A stretch of DNA of 64,000 nt from Candidatus Rubrimentiphilum sp. (GTDB lineage Bacteria; Vulcanimicrobiota; Vulcanimicrobiia; Vulcanimicrobiales; Vulcanimicrobiaceae), in assembly GCA_035710515.1 (NCBI GenBank), contig DASTDE010000003.1, forward strand, positions 124,001 through 188,000. The letters are read 5' to 3'. The translations under genes and the position numbers were made by a program. Of this stretch, positions 17,682 through 26,115 are shown one piece after another. The notes under the pieces were generated by a model. That model was not told the DNA's origin and ran no database searches. It saw nothing but the letters and a program-made list of their open reading frames with translations. Each line of letters opens with the position of its first letter. The stretch's first letter is position 1.

Positions 17682-19244
17682 GTGGTGAGCGCCATTTCGC
17701 CGCCTAAGACCGATGGCGCCGCTCATGTAGCGCTCAATCCGTTGCGCGAAGGTATCGAAAGCAATCGAATAGCCGACCCGTGTACGATCGTCTTCTTCGG
17801 CGCCAGCGGCGACTTGTTCAAGCGGATGCTGATGCCCGCCGTCTACAGCCTGAAGCTGAAGGACATCTTGCCCATGAACTTCGGTTTGATCGGCTTTGCG
17901 CGAACGCCGTACAAGGACGAACAATTTCGCGAGTACTGCAAGCAGGCCGTGGTGGATTCGCTACAGCCGGACGACGCGATCAAAGATTCGCTTTGGAACG
18001 ACCTGGCGCAGCACATCGGCTACATCACGGCTGATTTCAATAATACGAAACACTTCACCGACCTCAAGAAGCGTTTGGGAAAGGAAGAAAAAGGGTTCGG
18101 AGCCAGCAACCGGCTTTTTTACCTTGCGACTCCGCCGTCCGTCTTTCCGAACATCATCGAGCAGCTGCAGCGAGCCGGTTTAGACCCCGCAAGCAATTCA
18201 TCCGGTTGGACACGCATCATCGTCGAGAAACCGTTCGGCACGGACCTGGCCTCGGCGCGCGCCCTGCAAACCGAAGTCGAAAAAGTGTTCAACGAAAAAC
18301 AGGTCTACCGGATCGACCACTATCTGGGCAAGGAAACCGTCCAGGATATTATGGCGCTGCGCTTCGCGAACACGATCTTCGAGCCGATTTGGAGCCGCAA
18401 TTACGTGCAGTCGGTTCAAATAACCGCTGCCGAGACCCTCGGTGTGGAAAAACGGGGCGCGTATTACGACAATGCCGGCGCGCTGCGCGACATGATTCAG
18501 AATCACGTCCTCAACCTGCTGGCGCTCGTCGCGATGGAGCCGCCCGCCAGCTCGGATGCAGACGCCATCCGCAACGAAAAATACAAGGTCTTCTCCGCCA
18601 TAGAACCGCCCGCGCCGGGTGACGTGGACGCGATGTCCGTGCGCGGGCAGTATGGAGCCGGAACGATCGCGGGCGAGCAAGTCGCGGCGTACCGCTCCGA
18701 GCCCGACGTCAGTCCGGATTCGAATACGGAGACGTACGCTGCGTTACGGCTGTACATCAACAGCTGGCGCTGGGCGGGCGTGCCGTTCTTCTTACGCAGC
18801 GGCAAGCGCCTCGCGCGCAAGGTCTCGGAGATTGCGATCATCTTCAACCCGATTCCGCACCGGCTGTTCGGCGAAAAGAGCGATACCATCGAGCAAAACG
18901 TGCTCGTGATCAAGATCCAACCCGACGAAGGCGTCTCGATCCGCTTCAACGCGAAGGTGCCCGGACAGAAAAATCACATCCGTAGCGTCACAATGGATTT
19001 CAACTATGGGACAGGTTTCGGCGTAAAATCGGCGCCCGCGTACGAGCGGCTGCTGGCCGACGCGATGCGCGGCGACGCAACGCTCTTCACGCGCTGGGAC
19101 GCGGTCCAGCGCGCCTGGGAGATCGTCATGCCGATTCTGGACGATTGGCAGACGACTAAGGATTCCAATTTCCCGAACTATCCCGCCGGCAGCGACGGCC
19201 CCGACGCCGCGCGCACGCTTAACCCGGGATGGCGCACGCTGTGA
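17682..19244 (+). CDS. zwf: Glucose-6-phosphate 1-dehydrogenase
   Basis: First step of the oxidative pentose-phosphate route, reducing NAD(P)+. From GTG 17682, one base after the gnd stop, the product has 520 residues; GTG 17685 is equally possible. The dinucleotide motif FFGASGDLFKRM lies about residues 38-49 and the active-site block RIDHYLGKETVQ in the first half, followed by NVLVIKIQPDEG in the C-terminal domain. The extended N-terminus before TIVFFGASG is slightly longer than in model enzymes. The stop overlaps the next gene, coupling it to opcA. Confidence 0.94.
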   Translation: MVSAISPPKTDGAAHVALNPLREGIESNRIADPCTIVFFGASGDLFKRMLMPAVYSLKLKDILPMNFGLIGFARTPYKDEQFREYCKQAVVDSLQPDDAIKDSLWNDLAQHIGYITADFNNTKHFTDLKKRLGKEEKGFGASNRLFYLATPPSVFPNIIEQLQRAGLDPASNSSGWTRIIVEKPFGTDLASARALQTEVEKVFNEKQVYRIDHYLGKETVQDIMALRFANTIFEPIWSRNYVQSVQITAAETLGVEKRGAYYDNAGALRDMIQNHVLNLLALVAMEPPASSDADAIRNEKYKVFSAIEPPAPGDVDAMSVRGQYGAGTIAGEQVAAYRSEPDVSPDSNTETYAALRLYINSWRWAGVPFFLRSGKRLARKVSEIAIIFNPIPHRLFGEKSDTIEQNVLVIKIQPDEGVSIRFNAKVPGQKNHIRSVTMDFNYGTGFGVKSAPAYERLLADAMRGDATLFTRWDAVQRAWEIVMPILDDWQTTKDSNFPNYPAGSDGPDAARTLNPGWRTL

Positions 19245-20233
19245 GCGCCATAAATACGGCCGAACTGCTCGATTCGCTGACCGAACAGCGCCGCGATCGT
19301 CCAGGCGTTTCGACGACGACACTCAACCTGATTGCGTTCGTGGACGACGCTGCAGCGCCGGCGCGCCTGCTGGACCGGGTGCGCACGTTTGCGCACAAAC
19401 ATCCGTGCCGGGCGATCGTGCTGGACGGGACGCGGAGCGGCGAGCGCCGCGTCAACGCAACGAGCACCGAAGACGGCGATACCGTCATCACGCAGTCCGA
19501 GGAGATCATGCTCGGCGTCGCTGCGCTCGAAGCAGACGAACTGCACTCCATCGTACACGACTTGCTCATACCCGACGTGGAGTGCGCGCTCTTGTGGGCG
19601 GGGCGCAAGCTGCGTGATCCGCGCTTCGATGCTCTGGCATCGCTGGGACGCACGATCGTCGTTGACAGCTCGCGCACCACCGACGCGCGCGAAGCACTGC
19701 ATGGCGTCGCGCAGCTCGGCGAGTCCACCGATCGGCGCTTTCGCGATCTCGCGTATCTGCGTCTGTTGCCCTGGCAAGACATGATTGCGCAATTCTTCGA
19801 CGATGCGGACCTGGCGCAGGAGCTACCGGCAATTACGCGCGTCGAAATCGACAGCGGCTCGGAACCGGAGGCGTACTACTTCGCAGGCTGGCTCGCGAGC
19901 CGTCTTGGGTGGAAGCCGTGCGGGCGCAACGAGTTGTGCAATGCCGCAGGCGAAACGATTACGGTCGGCATCGAGAAACGCGGCGATCCGCGGCGCGTGC
20001 TGCGGGTTGCGCTAAGCAGTAAACACAGCGTCTTCTGCGCCGAACTCGATCCCGACGCGCCGGATTTAGTTTGCCTGACCGTGACCGGCAAGCCGGGGCG
20101 CGACCGGCGCTGCGCGCCGCTCCACGACGTCGATTCGGTTTCGCTGATGGAGCAGGCTGTACTCGTTCCGAGCGTCGATCCGGTTTTTGCCGAAGCGCTC
20201 GGCATGGCTCGCGCGATCCTCGACAGCGTGTGA
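19229..20233 (+). CDS. opcA: Glucose-6-phosphate dehydrogenase assembly protein OpcA
   Basis: 334 residues from ATG 19229, or 330 from GTG 19241, which gives a GTGA overlap with zwf and better ribosome-site spacing. Family features: an N-terminal RTLNL-like start (TTTLNLIAFVDD), CRAIVLDG, a central LLIPDVECALLWAG and a LRLLPWQDMIAQFFDD block. In cyanobacteria OpcA activates or assembles G6PDH and responds to thioredoxin. Position directly after zwf supports that role here. Cysteines are few and not obviously paired, so redox control is untested. Confidence 0.85.
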   Translation: MAHAVSAINTAELLDSLTEQRRDRPGVSTTTLNLIAFVDDAAAPARLLDRVRTFAHKHPCRAIVLDGTRSGERRVNATSTEDGDTVITQSEEIMLGVAALEADELHSIVHDLLIPDVECALLWAGRKLRDPRFDALASLGRTIVVDSSRTTDAREALHGVAQLGESTDRRFRDLAYLRLLPWQDMIAQFFDDADLAQELPAITRVEIDSGSEPEAYYFAGWLASRLGWKPCGRNELCNAAGETITVGIEKRGDPRRVLRVALSSKHSVFCAELDPDAPDLVCLTVTGKPGRDRRCAPLHDVDSVSLMEQAVLVPSVDPVFAEALGMARAILDSV

Positions 20234-20976
20234 GCGAGCGTAACTGCGGCGAGCTCCGCATTTACGAAACACCCGGCGACCTGGAAAAGGCGCTGGCCGA
20301 TCTGGTTGTCACTGATGCGAAAGAGGCGATCCGCGAGCGCGGAGCGTTCTACGTTGCGCTTGCGGGCGGACGGACTCCGCAAGCCGCTTATGCGTTGTTG
20401 GCCGCAAACGGCCGCCGCGACGCGATCGACTGGCAACACGTCTTCATCTATTTCGGCGACGAGCGCTGCGTGCCGCCGGAGAGCGACGATTCCAATTACA
20501 AAATGGCATCCGACGCGTTGCTCTCAATGGTTCCGGTTCCACCGCAAAACGTCCACCGCATGCATGGCGAGGACGATCCTGCGCGCGCCGCGCGAGCGTA
20601 CGCGCAGGCGCTCGTCGAGACGATGGGCGAATCGCCGCGGTTCGATCTCATACTCCTGGGCATGGGCGCGGACGGCCACACGGCTTCGCTTTTTCCGCAA
20701 GCCGATCCGGGCACCGATGACGACCAGCTCGTCCGAGCGGTGTACGTAGAAAAGCTTGGCGGCTACCGGCTGACGCTAACGCCGCGCGTCATCAATAACG
20801 CGCGTCACGTCGCGATCGCGTTGGTGGGTTCGGAGAAAGCGCCGATACTTCGCGTGGTGCGCGAGGGGCCATACGATCCGGTGAATTACCCGGTGCAGAT
20901 CGTCTCGCCGGTCGACGGCACACTTACATGGCTGGTCGACAGATCCGCTGCCGCCCCTTTGACAGGTTCAGGGTGA
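20230..20976 (+). CDS. pgl: 6-phosphogluconolactonase
   Basis: Hydrolyses 6-phosphogluconolactone between zwf and gnd. From GTG 20230 (GTGTGA overlap with opcA) the product has 248 residues. Motifs: FYVALAGGRTPQAAY, the FIYFGDERCVPPESDDSNY block and ILLGMGADGHTASLFP, all typical of the NagB-like DevB lactonase family. Its last codons and TGA fall inside dispersed repeat R4, which also contains the stop of the convergent TolC-like gene. Confidence 0.93.
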   Translation: MSERNCGELRIYETPGDLEKALADLVVTDAKEAIRERGAFYVALAGGRTPQAAYALLAANGRRDAIDWQHVFIYFGDERCVPPESDDSNYKMASDALLSMVPVPPQNVHRMHGEDDPARAARAYAQALVETMGESPRFDLILLGMGADGHTASLFPQADPGTDDDQLVRAVYVEKLGGYRLTLTPRVINNARHVAIALVGSEKAPILRVVREGPYDPVNYPVQIVSPVDGTLTWLVDRSAAAPLTGSG

Positions 20977-20977
20977 C
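20956..20977 (+). repeat. Dispersed repeat copy R4 supplying two convergent stop codons
   Basis: Reads CCTTTGACAGG then TTCAGGGTGAC. The TGA at 20974-20976 ends pgl and the TCA at 20968-20970 (TGA on minus) ends the TolC-like gene. Confidence 0.75.
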
Positions 20978-22701
20978 GGCGGTCGGGCAGTACCTGACGT
21001 GAGTAGCGTTCCGGTGGCACGCTGAATTTCGACAACTGCTTTGTTTAAATCCGTTTGCGCTTGCAGCTCCAGGCCGCGGTCGTTGGCGACCTCGATCTCC
21101 CGCTGAAGCACTAGGAACGTGGTTGAAGCGCCGGCACGGAAGCGGCGCTGCTCGCTGGCGAGCACGGCTTCGGCCGCTTGACGCGCGGCGCTCGCCGCGC
21201 TGAGGCGCGCAAGTGCGCTTTGGTAGGCTTGCAAAGCATTCCGCACCTCAACCGTGATCTTTTGAATCGTGGAAGCCTCTTGGACTTGCGCGATGTTCTC
21301 TTGCTCTTGCGCGATCGCGAGATTCGCTTTGGCGGTGTGGTTGCCAACAGGGAACGAAACGAGTACTCCGGCGGAATAGACCGGAAACCGGTTGTTCAGA
21401 AGATTGCGAATGGATTGATTGAGCCCGCCGGACAGATAAGACGGAACCGGCGTATTGGAGCTCGGCAGCGGCTGAATCTGCTGCGACGGCGGCAGCGTCG
21501 GATTCACGGCTGCGATCAGGGCGTTGATCGCCAGCAGTTGCTGTGCGGAGCTCGCAAAGAACGGACTGCTCGCCGGATTGGTCGGCGTGCCGGCAAATCC
21601 GTTGCTCGTGTAGCCGAGCTGCAGATCGACCTGTGGCTTCGTCTGATTCTGAGCGTAGCGTAAATTGACGTCGGCGGCCGCGCGCTGTTCGCGGAACTCG
21701 CTAACTTCCGGCCGGTTGCGCAGTGCGGTCAGGACCAGGTCCGCCAGCGGCGGTTCTTGTGGCAGCTGAAGGACGGGCGCGGTCGGAACCAGATTCGCAT
21801 TCCAAATCGGATCGTTCGGATTCGTGCTCAGAAGAGATTTGAGCTGATTCTGCAACGCTCCCACACGTTGGAGCGCAGAAAATACGTTCTCTTGAAAGAC
21901 GGCTATCTGCGTGTTCGACTGAACGACGTCGATCGGCGCCGCAACGCCCTGGTTGGCGAGGCGAATATTGCTGTGCTGCTGCGTGATCGTACTACGCAGT
22001 GCATCTTCTTGAATCGCGGCGTTGCGCCAGGCCGCGACCAAGTCCCAGTAGACGTCCTCGACCTGCGCGATCGTATTCTCAGTGACGCCGAGCGCGTGTC
22101 CGGCCGCGGAACGGTCGTTGATCTGGGCCAGCAACAGATTGCGCGACGCATCGGTGATACCGCTATTCTTGCCGAGCGGCTGTGAAAAATTGACGGAAAA
22201 GACCGTGGGATACGTTGGGTTGAACGCGTTGATCGTGGTGTTGTCGTACGTTTGGCGGCCGGCGACGCTGACGCCGTACTGTTGTCCCGCAGGCGTTACG
22301 CCTTGCGCACCGGCCGTTACCGATGCGCTCCGTTGCACGATCGGACCGAAATTCGGTCCGGCAAAAAATGCGTTCTGCGGCGCTTCGGTTACGTACTGAT
22401 ACTGTGGCTGCACCGACAGACGAATATCGAACGCGCCTTGGGCGGCTTCGATCTGATAGTGCGCGATCCGCCGGTTGGCTTGCACGACGGCAAGGTCCGG
22501 ATCGTTGGACAGCGCCATGCCGACCGCATTGTCGAGCGTAATACCGACGAACTCTTGCTGCGTAACGCCGATCACGTGAGGCGACGCCGCCGGAACGGCA
22601 GGCGCGGCGTAGCCCGGCGCGACCGCCGGTATCTTCGGCAGCACGGGCGCCGGAGCAGGCGTCGGTGCCGTAACGACTGCGAGAATGAGCGCTGCGAACA
22701 C
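20968..22701 (-). CDS. TolC-like outer membrane efflux channel protein
   Basis: 577 residues, GTG start one base into the stop of the adaptor gene. The signal peptide is followed by a Pro/Ala-rich linker, then two related halves of the OEP fold: ITLDNAVGMALSNDPDLAVVQANRRIAHYQIEAAQGAFD opens the first, and RNRPEVSEFREQRAAADVNLRYAQNQTKPQVDLQLGY the second. Long heptad-like helices (VEVRNALQAYQSALARLSAASAARQAAEAVL) build the periplasmic tunnel. It should form a trimeric channel for the adjacent adaptor. The last residues are encoded by repeat R4. Confidence 0.88.
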   Translation of the reverse strand: MFAALILAVVTAPTPAPAPVLPKIPAVAPGYAAPAVPAASPHVIGVTQQEFVGITLDNAVGMALSNDPDLAVVQANRRIAHYQIEAAQGAFDIRLSVQPQYQYVTEAPQNAFFAGPNFGPIVQRSASVTAGAQGVTPAGQQYGVSVAGRQTYDNTTINAFNPTYPTVFSVNFSQPLGKNSGITDASRNLLLAQINDRSAAGHALGVTENTIAQVEDVYWDLVAAWRNAAIQEDALRSTITQQHSNIRLANQGVAAPIDVVQSNTQIAVFQENVFSALQRVGALQNQLKSLLSTNPNDPIWNANLVPTAPVLQLPQEPPLADLVLTALRNRPEVSEFREQRAAADVNLRYAQNQTKPQVDLQLGYTSNGFAGTPTNPASSPFFASSAQQLLAINALIAAVNPTLPPSQQIQPLPSSNTPVPSYLSGGLNQSIRNLLNNRFPVYSAGVLVSFPVGNHTAKANLAIAQEQENIAQVQEASTIQKITVEVRNALQAYQSALARLSAASAARQAAEAVLASEQRRFRAGASTTFLVLQREIEVANDRGLELQAQTDLNKAVVEIQRATGTLLTSGTARPPSP

Positions 22702-23936
22702 TACCGGACCAAAACTGAGGCTTCGACCGACATGCCAGGACGCATCGGGTATTTGTGCGTATCGGCGTCGTCGATTGAGATCCGCACCGGAATGCGCTGC
22801 GTCACTTTCACGAAGTTGCCCGTGGAGTTTTGCGTGGGAATCAGCGCATAGGTGTTCTGCGAGGCCGGGTTGATTGCGATGACGCGGCCGTGAAACGCCA
22901 CGCCCTTATAGGCGTCGACGCTAATGTCGACCGGCTGCCCGGCGTGCATGCTGCCGACTTGCGTTTCCTTGAAGTTCGCCGTTATAAAGACTCGATTCGG
23001 AATCAGCGTCAACAGCGGCAGCCCGGCGCTTACCGTTTGTCCCACGTCAACTTGCTTTTCCCCGACGTAGCCCTCGATGGGCGAAACGATCCGGGTGTTC
23101 GCGAGATTCTGGCGCGCGAGTGCGACCGCGGCTTGCGCAACGGCGACTGTCGCCGGCCCTTGTGCCTGGCTGAGTTTACCCTGCGCGGATTGCACGCCGC
23201 CTTGCGCCGCGCTCACGCCCGCCTGAGCCGCGCCGATTCGTTGTTCGGCGGCATTGAGATTCGCAATCGCGACGTTCACATTGTCTTGCGCCGCACGGTA
23301 TTGCGATTGCGCTAACGCATAAGCGGCGCGTATCGCGTCGAGTTGTTGCCGCGGCAAGTCCCCGCTCCGTACAAGCGACAGCGTACGTTCGTAATCGGCT
23401 CGCGCGCGCGTCAGCGCCTGCGCAGCGCCCGGCAAGGCGGCTTGCGCAGCTTGCACTTGCGCTTGCGCGGCCGATGCGCCGGCCTGCGCGACCGGAACCT
23501 GCGCGGCTGCTCCTTGAACCTCGCCCTGCGCCTGCGCAACAGCTCCCGAGCCCTGTTGGATCCCGGCTTGCTGATTTTGCATCGCGAGTTGCAAGTTTGC
23601 CTGGGCCTGGTCCAGCGCCGCACGCTCGGAAGCGTTGTCCAAGACGATCAGCACCTGGCCCTTGTGCACCGGTTTATCCGTATCGGTCAGAATCCGATCG
23701 ACCCGCTCATTGATCTTGCTCGTTATCGCGACGGTGTTTGCATCGATGCGCGCGTCGTCGGTGGATTGATGGACGCGAGCGTACGCATACCAGCGAATCA
23801 GCCAAATCGAAAGGAGAATCGCAACGACGACGCCCGCTGCGATGAGGAGCGGGCGGAAGTTCCGGTTCGGCCCCGTTTCAACCACGCCGGCCGGGACGTC
23901 GCCGCGGGTCACGTTTGTCTGCTCGAGTGTGTCCAC
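22701..23936 (-). CDS. EmrA/HlyD-type membrane fusion protein
   Basis: 411 residues. A cytoplasmic N-terminus is followed by one transmembrane helix (PLLIAAGVVVAILLSIWLI, about 29-47). Next come a lipoyl half-motif (DARIDANTVAITSKINERVDRILTD) and a long Ala/Gln-rich coiled-coil hairpin. The second lipoyl half (RIVSPIEGYVGEKQVDVGQTVSAG) is followed by the beta-barrel with RVFITANFKETQVGSMHAGQPV. This is the EmrA pattern that links an inner-membrane pump to TolC. It starts with GTG in a TAGTG overlap with the regulator. No EmrB-like MFS pump or ABC exporter is found in the window. Confidence 0.9.
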   Translation of the reverse strand: MDTLEQTNVTRGDVPAGVVETGPNRNFRPLLIAAGVVVAILLSIWLIRWYAYARVHQSTDDARIDANTVAITSKINERVDRILTDTDKPVHKGQVLIVLDNASERAALDQAQANLQLAMQNQQAGIQQGSGAVAQAQGEVQGAAAQVPVAQAGASAAQAQVQAAQAALPGAAQALTRARADYERTLSLVRSGDLPRQQLDAIRAAYALAQSQYRAAQDNVNVAIANLNAAEQRIGAAQAGVSAAQGGVQSAQGKLSQAQGPATVAVAQAAVALARQNLANTRIVSPIEGYVGEKQVDVGQTVSAGLPLLTLIPNRVFITANFKETQVGSMHAGQPVDISVDAYKGVAFHGRVIAINPASQNTYALIPTQNSTGNFVKVTQRIPVRISIDDADTHKYPMRPGMSVEASVLVR

Positions 23937-24541
23937 TATTGCTTCCTTGCCCCATTCAGAAACATTCCTACCTGAAATTCCGCAACGTGCTTTGGCTCGG
24001 CCGCGTACTCTTCGGGAAAGCGCTTGCGCCCCATCACGTACGAGAACACCATGCCCATGAAGAAACGCGCCAGGAACAACGGGTTGCCCGAGAGCTCCCC
24101 GTTTGCGACGCGCTTGCCCATATAGTCAGCGATGATCTTCTTGATGGCGGTCGGTGCCCGCCAGGCGGCATCACCTACCGAACCCTGGGCCTCTTCTTCG
24201 GCCAGCGACATGACGATCAGGTCCCGCACGCTCTCCATGCGCTGCATCAGGGCCATCGCGATGCGGCGCAGATCGAGTTCCAGGTCGCCGTCCAGGCTGG
24301 CCAGCAACTCTTGGAGTTCGACGGTGCTGCAATAATGTTCGACGCACGCCTCGATGAGCGCGTCCTTGTTGCCGAAATGCCGGAAGAGCGTCGCTTCGTT
24401 GACCGCGGCCAAATCGGCGATTTCGCGGGTCGTGGTTCCGCGCCGGCCCTTTTGCGCAAGCAACGTGCGCGTAGCCGTCAGAATTCGCAGGCGGGTCTCG
24501 CCGGGCGAACGGGTTGCGGTTTGAATCTGTTGCAGCGCCAT
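23936..24541 (-). CDS. TetR/AcrR family transcriptional regulator
   Basis: 201 residues. The N-terminal helix-turn-helix (RLRILTATRTLLAQKGRRGTTTREIADLAAVNEATLFRHFGNKDALIEACVEHY, about 17-70) is the standard TetR DNA-binding domain. The C-terminal helical domain would bind a ligand. The gene lies between the LolA-like gene and the adaptor gene, with TAGATG and TAGTG junctions, so it is probably co-transcribed and autoregulates the operon through the palindrome at 25224-25241. Confidence 0.9.
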   Translation of the reverse strand: MALQQIQTATRSPGETRLRILTATRTLLAQKGRRGTTTREIADLAAVNEATLFRHFGNKDALIEACVEHYCSTVELQELLASLDGDLELDLRRIAMALMQRMESVRDLIVMSLAEEEAQGSVGDAAWRAPTAIKKIIADYMGKRVANGELSGNPLFLARFFMGMVFSYVMGRKRFPEEYAAEPKHVAEFQVGMFLNGARKQ

Positions 24542-25201
24542 CTAGTTCTTGTTCGTGAAGACTGAGTCCGCAACCGGGACGTTCGTCTTATACGGGTCGA
24601 ACGACGAATCAGCGACGGCGCGCACGCGGTATTGAACGTCGACGTGCTGCGAGGCGATAAGGCTATATCCGCCTTCGCTCCGGTACGCTTGAGTCATCGT
24701 GATGGTGCCCTTGAAGTAATGCCATTCCATGCGCGCGATCGCGTATGTGTTCGGATCCACAAAGGCCACGGTTTCCTTGATTTGATCGCTGTAGATCTTC
24801 TTGGTCATGTTCAAAATCAAGTACTGCCGGCCGCCGACGGTGCGCATTCCGGTGTAAACGATCTTGGAGTCTTTCTCCCAGCCGAGCGGATCGTCGACAT
24901 CCGCAAAGAGCTTGTCGAAGCCCTTCATATACGAAGGCGCGTGATCGAAGACGACTTCGTAGTTGGCGGGACGCTTGTAATACGCCGTGCCGTCCAGATG
25001 CGGCGAGAGCCACGGAAAGCTCAACATGCGAACTTGGACGTGCATGCGGGCCTGAAACGAATTCAGCGAAGCGTTGCGCGCTTTGATGCGCGCTATCACC
25101 TCGGCTGCATTGCGGGGCGCCGGATTCGACGTCGGAGCGGCCGCAAGTAAAACGGCTGCGAACGAAATAGCGGCTATGCGCTTGATTGTCTGGGCGGTCA
25201 T
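24542..25201 (-). CDS. Secreted LolA-like outer membrane lipoprotein-sorting fold protein
   Basis: 219 residues with a cleavable signal peptide (ending near AAAPTSNP). The mature part starts AAEVIARIKARNASLNSFQARMHVQVR, the usual opening of LolA/LolB-fold proteins in which a hydrophobic half-barrel binds lipid. Later YLILNMTKKIYSDQ and IARMEWHYFKGTITMTQAYRSEGGY continue the beta-sheet pattern. It is the first gene of the efflux operon, so a role in passing a lipid or hydrophobic compound to or from the adaptor/TolC pair is plausible but inferred. AGGAAAG precedes the ATG. Confidence 0.7.
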   Translation of the reverse strand: MTAQTIKRIAAISFAAVLLAAAPTSNPAPRNAAEVIARIKARNASLNSFQARMHVQVRMLSFPWLSPHLDGTAYYKRPANYEVVFDHAPSYMKGFDKLFADVDDPLGWEKDSKIVYTGMRTVGGRQYLILNMTKKIYSDQIKETVAFVDPNTYAIARMEWHYFKGTITMTQAYRSEGGYSLIASQHVDVQYRVRAVADSSFDPYKTNVPVADSVFTNKN

Positions 25202-25223
25202 CGATCTTTCCTAAGGATTTCAG

Positions 25224-25241
25224 TGCAAGTACTTACTTGCA
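25224..25241. promoter_or_regulatory. Palindromic operator, probable TetR site
   Basis: TGCAAGT-ACTT-ACTTGCA is a perfect 7 bp inverted repeat around a 4-base centre, 23 bases upstream of the LolA-like start. Size and position suit a TetR-type dimer blocking the promoter of the operon that encodes the regulator. It could also influence the plus-strand gene at 25308. Confidence 0.65.
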
Positions 25242-25307
25242 TAACGCATCCTAGCACCAGAGGGTTTCCAGGGCAAGCCCCTCGAGGAGTGCGGACCCAG
25301 CCGCGGC

Positions 25308-26108
25308 GTGAAAAGCGCCCTGATGCTCACCGAAGGCCTCTTGAAGCAGGCGGCAGCCAAGGCTGGACTGGCGCCGGCCTCGCTGGTCGTCACGCGCCTG
25401 GACCGGCCGGGACCCCGGCTGGCAATCGAGCCGGATCGCCCGTTCTATCCCGCGAGCATGATCAAAACACCGCTGGCCCTGGCTGCCTACGCCTTGGTCC
25501 AAAGCGGCGAGCTGAACCCGGATGAAAGCTACCAGGTGACGCAAGCCAACATGACGGCCAATGACAAAGAGTCGCCGCTTGTCCCCGGCTTTGCAGCACC
25601 TCTCCATCAGCTGATCGAGCTCATGCTGACGATCTCGGACAACGTGGCTACGAATATGCTCTTCGACGTAGTGGGACGTGAACGCGCGACGGAGACCGTC
25701 CAGAACCAATTCGGGCTTACAAAGACCGCGTTCTACCGGAAACTTTCAGGCAGCGAGCCGTTGATTGCCGATCCGGATTGGGACGGCGTCCATCGCAATT
25801 CGCATCCGGCGGGTGATGCGGCGCGGCTGTTCGAGATGATCGCGCGTGATGACGTGCCGTTCGCCGGCGAATTGCGAAGCATCCTAGGCCGCCAGCAATG
25901 GAACAATAAATTATCGGCCGGCCTCTCTCCCGGCGATCGTTTCGCGCATAAGACGGGCGACACCGACGAAGTGACGCACGATGGCGGCATCCTGCATACG
26001 GAGCAAAGCGCGTCTTACGCGATCGTCGTCTACACGGGTTTGGTTTCCAACGACGCCAACAACGCGAAGTTCGGCCCGTTCATGAGCGCGATTCGCGCCG
26101 AGTTGTAA
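25308..26108 (+). CDS. Class A beta-lactamase-fold serine hydrolase without clear signal peptide
   Basis: 266 residues from GTG 25308 (ATG 25323 is an alternative). Active-site motifs are intact: S50-M-I-K53 (SxxK), S110-D-N112 (SDN) and K215-T-G217 (KTG). The omega-loop glutamate aligns with E150 in SEPLI, at exactly the TEM spacing to the TP-like HPAGDAARL. The neighbouring asparagine of ELN is alanine here, so deacylation may be weak. No hydrophobic export signal is visible at either start, unusual for a lactamase. A peptidase, esterase or mis-annotated start remains possible. It diverges from the efflux operon across the palindrome. Confidence 0.75.
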   Translation: MKSALMLTEGLLKQAAAKAGLAPASLVVTRLDRPGPRLAIEPDRPFYPASMIKTPLALAAYALVQSGELNPDESYQVTQANMTANDKESPLVPGFAAPLHQLIELMLTISDNVATNMLFDVVGRERATETVQNQFGLTKTAFYRKLSGSEPLIADPDWDGVHRNSHPAGDAARLFEMIARDDVPFAGELRSILGRQQWNNKLSAGLSPGDRFAHKTGDTDEVTHDGGILHTEQSASYAIVVYTGLVSNDANNAKFGPFMSAIRAEL

Positions 26109-26115
26109 GCCGCAG

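Noticed and set aside
25308-26108. Antibiotic resistance by beta-lactamase
   Set aside because: The fold and motifs fit, but there is no export signal and the omega loop is altered; resistance is not supported.
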